Origin: Bacteroidales bacterium
Lineage (GTDB): Bacteria; Bacteroidota; Bacteroidia; Bacteroidales; UBA932
NCBI GenBank assembly: GCA_024695285.1
Contig: JAILIM010000024.1
Coordinates: 1 to 64,000, forward strand
Length of the DNA stretch: 64,000 nucleotides
Direction of reading: 5' to 3'
The position numbers and the translations under genes are program-made. Shown in pieces: positions 1 through 8,032 of this stretch. How positions within the stretch are numbered: position 1 is the first letter of the stretch; each line of letters begins with the position of its first letter. The notes under the pieces were generated by a model, which made no database searches, was not told the DNA's origin, and was given only the letters and a program-made list of their open reading frames with translations.

Positions 1-923
1 GCCACATTGTCTTCCCCGGCGAACAGGAGGCTGTCAAAATCGGCATACAGGCCGAAATACCATTTGCGATAGTAGTAAAGCACGGCAAAAGAACCGGTGG
101 TCACAAAGATGGGTGTGTTGCGCTTAAAGTCCCGTTCATAATCCTGGAAACTCATCACGGTGCTGTTCCATATGCCCACCGTCTCGTTCAGGCACGCATG
201 CACGAGCCAGTGCTCCGAGGGCACCCAGTTGTAGCCGTAGCCAAGTCCAGCGCCGGCAAGGGCGCATATGGCGCTTTTCATATGCATGTCACGGAGTTCC
301 TCGTTCAGGACGATAACAGGCAGCGCACGCGCCGATGCAAGCACAAACAGGCTCCCTGCGCTGTGCAGCTGGCGGTAGGACTGGTTCATTGCCGCGGGAA
401 AGGAAAAACGCCTGCCGTTGACGGCATAATATGCACTGATCTGTCCGTAGATACCCACGATATCGCCGGACTGCACCGTGAACGTTTGTCCCTGTGCGGT
501 AGCGCCGCCCGCATAGCCAAAAGCCATAGAACTTCCTACCGTGAGGCCGAAGCGGTTACCGTAGATGCGCAAGGAAAGGTCAGCTGCGGTCTTCTTCCCG
601 AAAGGCGCATAGCCGAAGTCAAGGGTCAGGTTGCGATAGCCCCCGCCTATTGTCTGCTTGAAGCCAAGCCCGCTTCCTACAATAAAGCCGGAGCCCTGGT
701 TGCCCGTATCGCCACCGCCCGTAATGAGCGTGAGGCTTTCGCCCCAGAAAAGGCTCCTGGTGCGTACCAGCCACTTTTCCTGCGGGCGGTAGATATAGGT
801 CGTGTCGTATGGTTGCTTCTCCTGCCTGGCTTTCAGCCAGTTATCCAGTCTGCGAAAAAACTGGGCCCGCCCCGGCACCCAAACCAGCAGCAGCAACAGA
901 AATATAAGCAGCCTCTTCGTCAA
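1..923 (-). CDS. DUF4421 family outer-membrane-type protein (3' part cut by window edge)
   Basis: The minus-strand frame is open from a TTG at 921-923 to the window edge, giving about 307 codons. No in-frame ATG lies near the start. The TTG sits 12 bases after the previous gene's stop and opens a typical signal peptide (TKRLLIFLLLLLVWVPGRAQ), so I chose it. The mature part has the features I associate with DUF4421: YDTTYIYRPQEKW after the signal, a Gly-rich stretch, alternating beta-strand-like segments and FPAAMNQSYRQLHSAGS in the middle. DUF4421 proteins are Bacteroidota-specific and probably outer-membrane beta-barrels; their function is unknown. It follows the acyltransferase-ACP-PlsX cluster in the same direction and may be cotranscribed. 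The C-terminus lies outside the window. Confidence 0.7.
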   Translation of the reverse strand, partial: MTKRLLIFLLLLLVWVPGRAQFFRRLDNWLKARQEKQPYDTTYIYRPQEKWLVRTRSLFWGESLTLITGGGDTGNQGSGFIVGSGLGFKQTIGGGYRNLTLDFGYAPFGKKTAADLSLRIYGNRFGLTVGSSMAFGYAGGATAQGQTFTVQSGDIVGIYGQISAYYAVNGRRFSFPAAMNQSYRQLHSAGSLFVLASARALPVIVLNEELRDMHMKSAICALAGAGLGYGYNWVPSEHWLVHACLNETVGIWNSTVMSFQDYERDFKRNTPIFVTTGSFAVLYYYRKWYFGLYADFDSLLFAGEDNV

Positions 924-935
924 GTGGGTTGCGGA

Positions 936-2252
936 TTAGAGATCGATTCCCAGCGCCTTCCCTTCGTACATGTAATCGAACCAGGGGAAGTTCTTCCATC
1001 TGTTGATGTGGTAGCGGTGCATCTCTTCGGTCAGGATGGTTATCTTGGCCGTGCAGCGGTACTCCGGTATGAAGTCGTAGTATTCATCGTCGACATACAG
1101 GGAGAACCTGTCCAGCATAACTGAGGAAGGATATGTGAATACCTGGTTGTAGTCCATGTCGAATCCCCATTCCTGTCCGTGACGGGTGCCCCTGAAATGG
1201 ATGCCCTTGTGGTCGACGGTATAGATGCCCTCACCGCAGATCTCGGTGGATTTTTCATCCGTGAGCAGATGGTCTTTCGGGATGTCGCCCAGTTGGACCT
1301 TAGCCGAGAAAGAGTAGTCAGGATTCTCGCGAATCTCGTCTATGATGGCCTGGCGCTCAAGGTGTGTCCATTCCGTAGGAGATTCAGGGATGACGCAGTC
1401 GTCGGAAGCCTTGTGGAATTCGTAGTATTCGTCCATCGTGGCCTTGTTGCCGCAATGATTGCACACTATGTAGTCCTTTTCGGCCGTCATTTCGAACTCG
1501 GTGCCACAGCGCGGGCAGCGGTAGCACATATCGGCGAGATTGGTGCAGATGCCCTCTTTCGAAACATAGCTGAAGTGGTTCTCCTTGTTCCATTTGAAGT
1601 CGTCGTGACGGAACACGACATTGAGGCGGTCCTCAATCTCCTGAGGGGCCATCTTCTTCAGGTCTTCCGGGGTGAAGAGCAGCTGCAGCTGGGCGCGGAA
1701 CTTGCCCGGCCTGTCTTCCTTGCTCAATTTACTGGTGGACAGGTAGCCGCCCTGCAGCGACGCAAAATACACCGGCACGCCGAAAACCTGAAGGAAACGG
1801 CCCGTTCCCGGAACGACCGGCTGGTTGTCGCCGAACACGGAAGCAAAGCCTTCCGGCGCGAATGCGACCACTCCGTTCTGTTTGATCACGTCCCTGACAG
1901 CCCTCATGCTCGGGATATCGTTGCTGAGAACCTTTTTGGGGATGATATTGTTGAGCTTGAACACCGTCGCGAGGTGGCTCCTGAAGAAGGAGGCGTGCTC
2001 AGCCAGGAAGTTGATGCGCCTGGGCCAGGCAAGGACGGTCAGCATCGCGTGGTCGCGGCGAGACTGATGGTTCCAGACAAGGAAAGCCGGGCCCTTGCAG
2101 GCAGACAGCTTGTCTTTGACCTTAAACTCCGGATGAAACGGCCTGGTGATGATAAACCGGCACGCAAAATAATATATGAAGTAAAAGATCGGATTTGGCC
2201 TTCTGAATTTGCGGGTTGCAAGTTCGTATTGTAAATCTTTTTCCTTCTTCAT
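936..2252 (-). CDS. PlsC-like lysophospholipid acyltransferase with an internal zinc ribbon
   Basis: 438 aa. The acyltransferase HX4D motif is NHQSRRD at residues 61-67. The glycerol-phosphate-binding block appears as APEGF near residues 132-136, where PlsC proteins usually have FPEGT. This points to transfer of an acyl chain to a hydroxyl acceptor at the inner membrane. Unlike ordinary PlsC (about 250 aa), it continues with a CPRC...CNHC zinc ribbon in the middle of the protein and a further C-terminal domain of about 170 residues that I do not recognise. Its start overlaps the acyl carrier protein gene by 4 bases, so the two are almost certainly translated together, which suggests the ACP delivers its acyl donor. 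The acceptor (phospholipid, other lipid or surface component) cannot be read from the sequence. Confidence 0.75.
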   Translation of the reverse strand: MKKEKDLQYELATRKFRRPNPIFYFIYYFACRFIITRPFHPEFKVKDKLSACKGPAFLVWNHQSRRDHAMLTVLAWPRRINFLAEHASFFRSHLATVFKLNNIIPKKVLSNDIPSMRAVRDVIKQNGVVAFAPEGFASVFGDNQPVVPGTGRFLQVFGVPVYFASLQGGYLSTSKLSKEDRPGKFRAQLQLLFTPEDLKKMAPQEIEDRLNVVFRHDDFKWNKENHFSYVSKEGICTNLADMCYRCPRCGTEFEMTAEKDYIVCNHCGNKATMDEYYEFHKASDDCVIPESPTEWTHLERQAIIDEIRENPDYSFSAKVQLGDIPKDHLLTDEKSTEICGEGIYTVDHKGIHFRGTRHGQEWGFDMDYNQVFTYPSSVMLDRFSLYVDDEYYDFIPEYRCTAKITILTEEMHRYHINRWKNFPWFDYMYEGKALGIDL

Positions 2253-2479
2253 CGCTTGGTCGCGTTCTTTTCCAGATAATCCACTACGTCTTTCACGGTG
2301 ACAAAGTTGACTGGGGCGTTGAACGAAACGCCGAATTCATCTTCCAGCGCCATGGAGAGCATCAGCATGCCGATGGAATCCATCCCCAGGTCGGCCGTTA
2401 AACGAGCTTCAGGCGTAGCCAGGGCTACTTTGTCTTCCGGGAGATACTGTTTGATCAGTTTTAATAGTCTTTCGTACAT
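2249..2479 (-). CDS. Acyl carrier protein
   Basis: 76 aa, the usual ACP length. The phosphopantetheine attachment motif is GMDSIGML with Ser35 as the modified residue. It is followed by the acidic helix LEDEFGVSF and a C-terminal VKDVVDYLEKN helix, all typical of the ACP fold. It lies between a PlsX-like gene (4 bases upstream) and the acyltransferase (overlap of 4 bases). That makes it more likely a dedicated carrier for this cluster than the general fatty-acid ACP, which in Bacteroidota normally sits beside fabF. The housekeeping acpP role cannot be excluded without the rest of the genome. Confidence 0.88.
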   Translation of the reverse strand: MYERLLKLIKQYLPEDKVALATPEARLTADLGMDSIGMLMLSMALEDEFGVSFNAPVNFVTVKDVVDYLEKNATKR

Positions 2480-2483
2480 AATC

Positions 2484-3449
2484 TTAATGGATTGATTCGT
2501 AAAACGTCTTGTTTTCTGCTACGTTGATGAGGATCTGTGCGGCGTTCCTGACTGCCACGCGGCGGCAGGAACCGCGGTTCTTCATAACAATCTTCTTGGT
2601 CCCTAGCATGATGCCCGCACCCAGGGACGCAAAGTCGAACCGGGACATAAGGTATCCCGCAATCTCCTGAGCCGCCGGCACCTGATGCGTTTTGCCATAC
2701 TTTATGATCTCCGTAATCAGGTTCACTGCCATTCCCTCAGAGTTCTTGAGCACCTGGTTGCCGGCGAACCCTTCGCACACCAGGACGTCGCACAGGCCGG
2801 AGAGGGTTTTGTTGCCTTCGATGTTGCCGACGAAGTTGATGCTTTCATCGCTGGCCAGCAAGGCATGTGTCTCCTTCACGAGCTTGTTGCCCTTTGTGGG
2901 TTCGGCGCCGTTGGACAGCAGGCCGACGCGCGGGGAGTCAATTTTGTAGAGCGTGCGCATGAATTCGCTGCCCCTGTGGGCAAAGTCGACGAGCTGGGCC
3001 GGGCCGCAATCGATGGATGCGCCCGTGTCGACCAGGCATGTGAAGCCTCCCTGCATGTTGGGCAGGATGGCTGCAATACAGGGCCGTATGGTCTTGTCGG
3101 CCAGGAGGAACCGGATTGCTCCTGCAAACAGGGCGCCCGTGTTGCCGGCGCTTATGACGCCGATGACATCGTCGCACCGGTTCGCTTCTTCCAGGGCCTT
3201 GAACACGGAGACGGGGTCTTTACTATAAAAGGCCTCGATGGGATTGTCAAGATTGGTCACGGTCTTTTCCGCCTCGAGAACACGGCAGCGGCCCTCCGGC
3301 AGGCCTGCGTCCTCGATGAGTTTCCGAGGCCCCGCAAGGGCGACGCTGACCTGAGGGAAATCTTCCAGGACAAGCCTGGCGCCTTCCAGCATCTCTTCCG
3401 GACCCATGTCACTGCCCAGCAGGTCTATGATAATTTCGTGCTTTTCCAT
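2484..3449 (-). CDS. plsX: PlsX-like phosphate acyltransferase
   Basis: 321 aa, close to the usual PlsX length. It starts with EIIIDLLGSDMGPEEMLEGA, matching the PlsX opening with the D-x-x-GSD-x-GP pattern, and has VISAGNTGAL, GNIEGNKTLSG and VCEGFAGNQVLK further on. PlsX converts acyl-ACP and phosphate to acyl-phosphate for glycerolipid synthesis. It heads a tight minus-strand cluster with ACP and a PlsC-like acyltransferase, which would supply acyl donor, carrier and transferase together. In many bacteria plsX follows rpmF; here rpmF is 14 kb away with no plsX beside it. This copy could be the only one or a specialised paralogue. A weak -7-like TATCTTTA lies at 3472-3479 on the minus strand. 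Confidence 0.82.
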   Translation of the reverse strand: MEKHEIIIDLLGSDMGPEEMLEGARLVLEDFPQVSVALAGPRKLIEDAGLPEGRCRVLEAEKTVTNLDNPIEAFYSKDPVSVFKALEEANRCDDVIGVISAGNTGALFAGAIRFLLADKTIRPCIAAILPNMQGGFTCLVDTGASIDCGPAQLVDFAHRGSEFMRTLYKIDSPRVGLLSNGAEPTKGNKLVKETHALLASDESINFVGNIEGNKTLSGLCDVLVCEGFAGNQVLKNSEGMAVNLITEIIKYGKTHQVPAAQEIAGYLMSRFDFASLGAGIMLGTKKIVMKNRGSCRRVAVRNAAQILINVAENKTFYESIH

Positions 3450-3559
3450 TACATCTTTTTATTTGAAAAAATAAAGATACGCTTTTTCTCCGAATTATCT
3501 GACCTTTTGTCATTGTAAATGACTATCGTGGATAAACCGCCTGTTTCTAGACCAGTACC

Positions 3560-3677
3560 CGCGCCGTGAAATGCAACTGCCTGACAGACAGCAATAACCG
3601 CATTTCCGATTGATCCATCCAGAGCAATCGGTTTTTCGTAAGTAACTAACAGCCAGGCGTTTACATCTCACGGCGCG
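3560..3677. other. Structured intergenic element (long inverted repeat with inner hairpins)
   Basis: Lies in the 338-base gap between the divergent plsX and TPR-AraC genes. Arm 3560-3576 and arm 3661-3677 pair over 17 positions with two mismatches (shared core CGCGCCGTGA). Pairing continues inward with GCCTG at 3579-3583 and CAGGC at 3654-3658. Inside is a separate hairpin, CCGATTG at 3606-3612 with CAATCGG at 3625-3631, followed by TTTTT. The whole folds as a branched structure of about 118 nt. It is not a tRNA and I do not recognise a known riboswitch. It could be a small RNA, a leader or a degenerate mobile palindrome. Confidence 0.45.
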
Positions 3678-3760
3678 CGAACGGACTATCCAGACGGAAG
3701 CAACGGTCGAGAGGAGTGACCTTTTATAAACACACTTTCGGCACTTCGGAAAATTCTGCC

Positions 3761-3768
3761 TATCTTTG
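3761..3768 (+). promoter_or_regulatory. -7 promoter box for the TPR-AraC regulator
   Basis: TATCTTTG matches the Bacteroidota TAnnTTTG -7 box and lies 19 bases before the chosen start at 3788. No good TTTG is visible at the -33 spacing. Because the box lies inside the longer frame that opens at 3716, that upstream start is unlikely. Confidence 0.6.
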
Positions 3769-3787
3769 GGCGGTTGAAATGCATCAT

Positions 3788-5470
3788 ATGAAAAAACGCA
3801 GATATATCATCTTGTTGACGGCCGTTTTCGCAGCTTTGTCGTTGCTCGTGGACTGCTCAAAGCCGGACCGCAGCGAGGAGGCAACCCAGCTGAAGAACGA
3901 ACTCCAGGAGATATTATTCTCAAACCCGGAACAAGTATTAGAGCGGGTAGACAGCGCTGAATGCGCTGGCGTGTTTTCGGAAACTACTGCCAACCTGATC
4001 CGGTCCAATGTCTACGGGCGGATGGGCAAGACGCAACTGGCTCTTTTTTACGGAGAGCAAATCAAGCATAGTCCCCAGCTCAGGAGCGAAGGCGTCAACT
4101 ACTATTCAGCCCTTCTCCAGCTTACTTCGCTGCTGAACAAAAATGGCGAATGGGGAAAGGCCATCCATCTGGCCGACGAGATCATTGCCGATGTGGACGC
4201 GGGTGGTATGGACGAGCAGGTGGCCCTGCGGATAAAAAGTCGCGCGTTTACCAATAAAGCCAGTTGCGAGCAGAATATGGGGCATATGGAAGAGGCCGAA
4301 CGCTATTATCTGGAAGGCATCGACCTGATGATGGGTGTTGTGCAGCCCAAAGATTACTGGATCATAGATGCCCTGGTTGTAGCCGTGATAGAGACCACGG
4401 AGTTCTACCTTGAGCAGGACATGCCCCAGAAGGCTCTGCCTATGGTGGAGAAGGCCGATACGGCCATGGCCCGTATGGCCCGCTGTCAAGACATGCCGGA
4501 GTACGTCCTAAACAAACGCATCAACAACCTGACCATCAACCAGGCCCTTGCCTATGCCGCCAACGGCCATTTCGACAAGGCCGAGGCTCTGTACCGGAAA
4601 CATAGGCAGGCTCCCGATCCGTCGCCCTATGACTTGACGGCCGAAGCCCGCTACCTCACAATGGCCGGCCGCCATGACGAGGCTATCCGTCTGTTCCGCA
4701 AGACCGATTCCCTCTATCTGGCCCAGGGCAGCGCCATCAACAACTCCTACATTGAAAACTACATGATGAGCCAGTACAAGGCCCTGAAAAAGGCCGGACG
4801 TACGGGCGAGGCTATGGCATACGCAGACCTCATGCGCCACCTGAGCGATTCTATCCACGTGGAGGAGCGGAAAATGGAGATGGAGCAGCAGGAGGTCATC
4901 CGGCAGAAAGAGGCCGAAATCACCAGCCGCCGCCACTCGCTGGCCATCCACCGCATCATCCTCTTTTCGGCCATCATCATCATCCTGCTGGTGGGTTATC
5001 TCCTTGTACGCGCCCGGAAGTACAACAAGGCGCTGGAGGCAAAGAACCGCAGCCTCTACCAGGAAATCCAGCAGAGGGAGAAGGCCGAGGACGATGAACG
5101 CGAAGCCCTGCGGGAAAGGCCGGCCGAGACGCTTTCGCAGAGTGAACTGCTCTACCGCCGTTTGTGTGAACTGATAAGCAATCCCGATGTGTTCACCGAT
5201 CCTGACACCAACCAGGATACGCTGGCCACGCTGGCCGGTACCAACCGAACCTATGTCTACGACGCCCTGCGCGAGTGCGCCGGAGTGACACCCACCGACT
5301 TCATCAACGGCTACCGTCTGCGATACGCCGCCCGTCTGCTGGCCACAACTTCTGATTCCGTATCCCTTATTGCCGAACTCTGCGGCCTTTCCCGCCGCAC
5401 TTTCTACCGCCTTTTTGACGAAGCTTATTCCATGTCTCCTTCGGACTACCGGAAAGCGGCCAAAAAGTAG
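3788..5470 (+). CDS. Membrane-bound TPR regulator with cytoplasmic AraC-type DNA-binding domain
   Basis: 560 aa from the ATG at 3788, chosen because it follows the -7 box and begins a signal sequence (MKKRRYIILLTAVFAALSLL). The next 360 residues are helical tetratricopeptide-like repeats predicted to be periplasmic. A transmembrane helix (RIILFSAIIIILLVGYLLV) lies near residues 387-406, followed by a short charged coiled-coil linker. An AraC-type helix-turn-helix domain fills the last 85 residues (FINGYRLRYAARLL, IAELCGLSRRTFYRLF). This architecture, common in Bacteroidales, couples a periplasmic signal to transcription. Just downstream are two direct repeats and a promoter before a peptidase operon, the likely target. 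The signal sensed is unknown. A Cys at residue 23 follows LLVD, a poor lipobox, so membrane anchoring is by the helices rather than lipid. Confidence 0.85.
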   Translation: MKKRRYIILLTAVFAALSLLVDCSKPDRSEEATQLKNELQEILFSNPEQVLERVDSAECAGVFSETTANLIRSNVYGRMGKTQLALFYGEQIKHSPQLRSEGVNYYSALLQLTSLLNKNGEWGKAIHLADEIIADVDAGGMDEQVALRIKSRAFTNKASCEQNMGHMEEAERYYLEGIDLMMGVVQPKDYWIIDALVVAVIETTEFYLEQDMPQKALPMVEKADTAMARMARCQDMPEYVLNKRINNLTINQALAYAANGHFDKAEALYRKHRQAPDPSPYDLTAEARYLTMAGRHDEAIRLFRKTDSLYLAQGSAINNSYIENYMMSQYKALKKAGRTGEAMAYADLMRHLSDSIHVEERKMEMEQQEVIRQKEAEITSRRHSLAIHRIILFSAIIIILLVGYLLVRARKYNKALEAKNRSLYQEIQQREKAEDDEREALRERPAETLSQSELLYRRLCELISNPDVFTDPDTNQDTLATLAGTNRTYVYDALRECAGVTPTDFINGYRLRYAARLLATTSDSVSLIAELCGLSRRTFYRLFDEAYSMSPSDYRKAAKK

Positions 5471-5482
5471 ATTTTGCAGGAT

Positions 5483-5511
5483 TGGCACAAAGATTTGTAG
5501 GGGTGGCACAA
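5483..5511 (+). promoter_or_regulatory. Candidate AraC-type operator: two direct repeats 21 bp apart
   Basis: TGGCACAA occurs at 5483-5490 and again at 5504-5511. The start-to-start distance is 21 bp, two helical turns, as AraC-family activators usually require for their tandem half-sites. The second repeat ends 19 bases before the -7 box at 5531, an activator position. The AraC-domain gene ends at 5470. Binding itself is inference. Confidence 0.55.
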
Positions 5512-5522
5512 CGGTCCACCCC
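5500..5522 (+). terminator. Hairpin overlapping the operator region
   Basis: GGGGTGG (5500-5506) pairs perfectly with CCACCCC (5516-5522), loop 9 nt, followed by TCTTTGC. It may terminate the upstream regulator transcript, or it may simply be a symmetrical part of the regulatory region because it overlaps the second direct repeat. Confidence 0.35.
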
Positions 5523-5530
5523 TCTTTGCA

Positions 5531-5538
5531 TACCTTTG
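5531..5538 (+). promoter_or_regulatory. -7 promoter box of the peptidase operon
   Basis: TACCTTTG fits TAnnTTTG. No TTTG stands at the -33 distance, which would fit an activator-dependent promoter. The leader after it holds a small inverted repeat, TTTGCTC (5535-5541) with GAGCAAA (5554-5560), and the first start codon is at 5565. Confidence 0.55.
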
Positions 5539-5564
5539 CTCCCGGATTTTAACGAGCAAAGCGT

Positions 5565-5753
5565 ATGGATTTTACCATGATCATCACCGTAGCCCTGGCA
5601 GCCGCCATCATCGTCATTGTACTGATGCTGGTGGCCATCGTTATTTTCCAGCGGTGGCGGATCGGAGAAAAGAATGCCGCCCTGGCCCGGTTCATCCGAG
5701 AAAATATCGAACTGTTAGACGAACTTAATAATCACACAAAAATAAGGCAATGA
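5565..5753 (+). CDS. Small single-span membrane protein, unknown function
   Basis: 62 aa. A long hydrophobic helix fills residues 4-29 (TMIITVALAAAIIVIVLMLVA), followed by a basic patch (QRWRIGEK) and an amphipathic C-terminal helix (ALARFIRENIELLDELNN). I recognise no family. It is the first gene after the regulated promoter and overlaps the next gene by 4 bases, so it belongs to the operon. Size and shape suggest an inner-membrane accessory or regulatory peptide for the operon, which is inference only. Confidence 0.65.
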   Translation: MDFTMIITVALAAAIIVIVLMLVAIVIFQRWRIGEKNAALARFIRENIELLDELNNHTKIRQ

Positions 5754-6415
5754 AAATGCGCACTTTGATGATGGCCGTAATGCTGCTGACGACCATTTCA
5801 GCCCACGCGCAATGGCGCGTCGGCGCTACCATTGGAGGAGACTACAACTCCTACTCCATGGACAAGCAGTATATGTCAGACCTCGAGATTCAGGGCGCCC
5901 CTGGCATCACCGCCGGCGCCTCCGGGCAGTACAACTTCAAGGACTGGCTGGGCGTGCGCGTGGATCTCAACTACACGCAGAAGAACCACCAGGTCCATCG
6001 TGCGATGCTGGATAAATGGGAGTATTGCTATCGCAACGACTACATGCAGCTGCCCGTGATGGCCGCCTTCAGCTTTGGAGGTGATCGGCTGCGCGGCTTC
6101 TGCAACCTGGGAGTCTACACCGGCATCTGGCTCAACAGCCACCTTTCCGGCACCGACTACAACCAGTTCAGCAACAAATGGGTGAATCTGAGCGAGGACG
6201 TGCAGTTCAAGACTGACCGCGACAACCGCTGGGATGCCGGTCTTCTGTCCGGTGCCGGTCTGGAGTACCTCATGGGCAAGCACTGGGCCATCCAGATCGA
6301 AGCCCGCTACTACCACGGCCTCACCTCTGCCACCAAGCCCTATATGCGCGTCAAGGACTATCGCTACAACAGCACCTTGGCCTTTCAGGCAGGCGTGTAT
6401 TACGTATTCAAGTAA
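5750..6415 (+). CDS. Outer-membrane beta-barrel protein (porin-like, OMP_b-brl_2 type)
   Basis: 221 aa with a signal peptide ending AHAQ near residue 24. Afterwards the sequence alternates in beta strands typical of an 8-stranded Bacteroidota barrel: WRVGATIGGDYNSY, GITAGASGQYNFKDWLGVRV, YMQLPVMAAFSFG, FCNLGVYTGIWL and a last strand ALAFQAGVYYVFK-like with a C-terminal aromatic residue. It overlaps the small membrane protein by 4 bases and precedes three secreted peptidases by 27 bases. In this setting it could anchor or pass products across the outer membrane, but nothing in it shows a substrate. Confidence 0.78.
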   Translation: MKMRTLMMAVMLLTTISAHAQWRVGATIGGDYNSYSMDKQYMSDLEIQGAPGITAGASGQYNFKDWLGVRVDLNYTQKNHQVHRAMLDKWEYCYRNDYMQLPVMAAFSFGGDRLRGFCNLGVYTGIWLNSHLSGTDYNQFSNKWVNLSEDVQFKTDRDNRWDAGLLSGAGLEYLMGKHWAIQIEARYYHGLTSATKPYMRVKDYRYNSTLAFQAGVYYVFK

Positions 6416-6442
6416 AGTTAAACCCTCAATCGTTTATCATCA

Positions 6443-8026
6443 ATGAAAAAGATACTATCCATCATGAGTGCGGTGCTCCTGCTGCTGAGCCTGGGCGCCT
6501 GCCGACCTGAGAGCGACACGCTGGTATCCTACGACCACAATGACAAATTGGTGTTCGCTGCTGCTGACACCTCCTTTGCCGCCAAGTTCCAGATCATGTG
6601 GAACGGCCTGAACCAGAACTATACCATCTGGGACTATGAGGCCGAGCACGGCGTGGACTGGGATGCCATCTACGACGAGTACTATCCCCAGTTCGAGGCT
6701 CTCGACCGTCGCGGCAAGGACGCCACCGTGACCGACGACGAGTTGAAGGCCCTCTTGCAGAAGACCCTCAGCCCGCTGCACGACGGCCACTTCAACTTCG
6801 AAATGAAGAACCACAAAACGGGCAATACCGTGACCTATATGCCCTCCATGGACCGCAATGCCTCGCGCGACGACTACGCCATTGCCAACGGCTTTACGCC
6901 CAACATCACCTACTATACCGATGTGGCCCATAACCAGGTGGAGACCGATGCTGAGGGCAATCCCATCGTGATGAGCTATAGCACCGACGCCCTTGTCCTG
7001 CTCATGCGCTTCCTCGGCACACCCGGCATCGGCCTCCAGTGGGCGAAATCCCGCATCCAGGAGCTCTCTGCGCTGCCCAGCCCCACCGAGATGGAGACCT
7101 TCCAGCTCCAGCAGCTGCAAGGCTTCTACCAGGAGCTGAGTGCCATCGAGGGCGCTTTAATGGACGCCGCCGTCGCCCTCTACAACCGTCTGTGCGAGAA
7201 GTACAGCTTCCTCGAGATCCCCGGCCATGACTACATCGATCCCCTCTTCGTCACGAAAGGCATCACGTTCACCTACGCCCTGCTCAAAGGCAATATCGCC
7301 TATTTCCACGTCAGCAGCTTCGCCATGACTCTCTATTTGGAGGACTCCCGCACACAAGAGTCCTTCAACACCTCCGACCCAGCCACCATGTATCATATCC
7401 AGCAGATGCGCGAGGTGTGGCAAGCCTGGTTCAACACCGTGCAGCAGCTTCACCGAAACGGCACGCTCGGCGGTGTAATCCTGGACGTGCGCAGCAACAC
7501 CGGCGGCAACGTGGATGATTACCAGTACTTTGTAGGTTCCCTGGTACCCTCCGGCGGCCTGCACGTCGGCTACCAGCGCTACAAGCGCGGCACCGCCCGC
7601 TACGACTACTCCCCGATGATGGAGGCCACCGCTCTCACCATGAGCACGCCCCATGAAACCATCACCGAGCCCGTCGTCATCCTCACCAACTGCAAGTCTG
7701 TCAGCTTGTCCGAGATGTCCTCCCTGGGCGTCAAGACCATGCCCAATGGCAAGGTCATCGGAAAGCGCACCTGGGGCGGCCTCTGCCCGCTGGGCACCAA
7801 CGACCTTAACACATACAACTACTCCGGACATATCGGCGTGAAGGGCGAGACCGCCGTCTATGGCTATGTGCCCATGATCGCCGCCTTCACCCTCGACAAG
7901 AAGCTGATTGAAGGCGAGGGCATCACCCCCGACATAGAAGTGGATTTCGATGATACGCTATTCCAAAGCACCGGTCGCGACTCTCAACTGGAGCGCGCCC
8001 TCCAGTACTTCACCAGTGGCAACTGA
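6443..8026 (+). CDS. S41 family serine peptidase, lipoprotein
   Basis: 527 aa. The N-terminus is a lipoprotein signal (MKKILSIMSAVLLLLSLGAC, Cys20). S41 (tail-specific protease/CtpA) features are visible: LHDGHFNF near residue 112, VILDVRSNTGG near residue 343, and the nucleophile region CKSVSLSEMSSLG near 418-430, followed by VIGKRTWGGL. I see no clear PDZ domain, so it resembles the tricorn-core/S41 lipoproteins of Bacteroidales. It would cleave peptides in the periplasm or at the surface. It sits in one operon with a C11 and an M13 peptidase, also lipoproteins, with only 6 bases to the next gene. Confidence 0.82.
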   Translation: MKKILSIMSAVLLLLSLGACRPESDTLVSYDHNDKLVFAAADTSFAAKFQIMWNGLNQNYTIWDYEAEHGVDWDAIYDEYYPQFEALDRRGKDATVTDDELKALLQKTLSPLHDGHFNFEMKNHKTGNTVTYMPSMDRNASRDDYAIANGFTPNITYYTDVAHNQVETDAEGNPIVMSYSTDALVLLMRFLGTPGIGLQWAKSRIQELSALPSPTEMETFQLQQLQGFYQELSAIEGALMDAAVALYNRLCEKYSFLEIPGHDYIDPLFVTKGITFTYALLKGNIAYFHVSSFAMTLYLEDSRTQESFNTSDPATMYHIQQMREVWQAWFNTVQQLHRNGTLGGVILDVRSNTGGNVDDYQYFVGSLVPSGGLHVGYQRYKRGTARYDYSPMMEATALTMSTPHETITEPVVILTNCKSVSLSEMSSLGVKTMPNGKVIGKRTWGGLCPLGTNDLNTYNYSGHIGVKGETAVYGYVPMIAAFTLDKKLIEGEGITPDIEVDFDDTLFQSTGRDSQLERALQYFTSGN

Positions 8027-8032
8027 TTTTAT

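Noticed and set aside
198..1124. Long plus-strand frame (308 codons)
   Set aside because: Opposite the DUF4421 and acyltransferase genes, whose products show clear family motifs; the plus frame has none.
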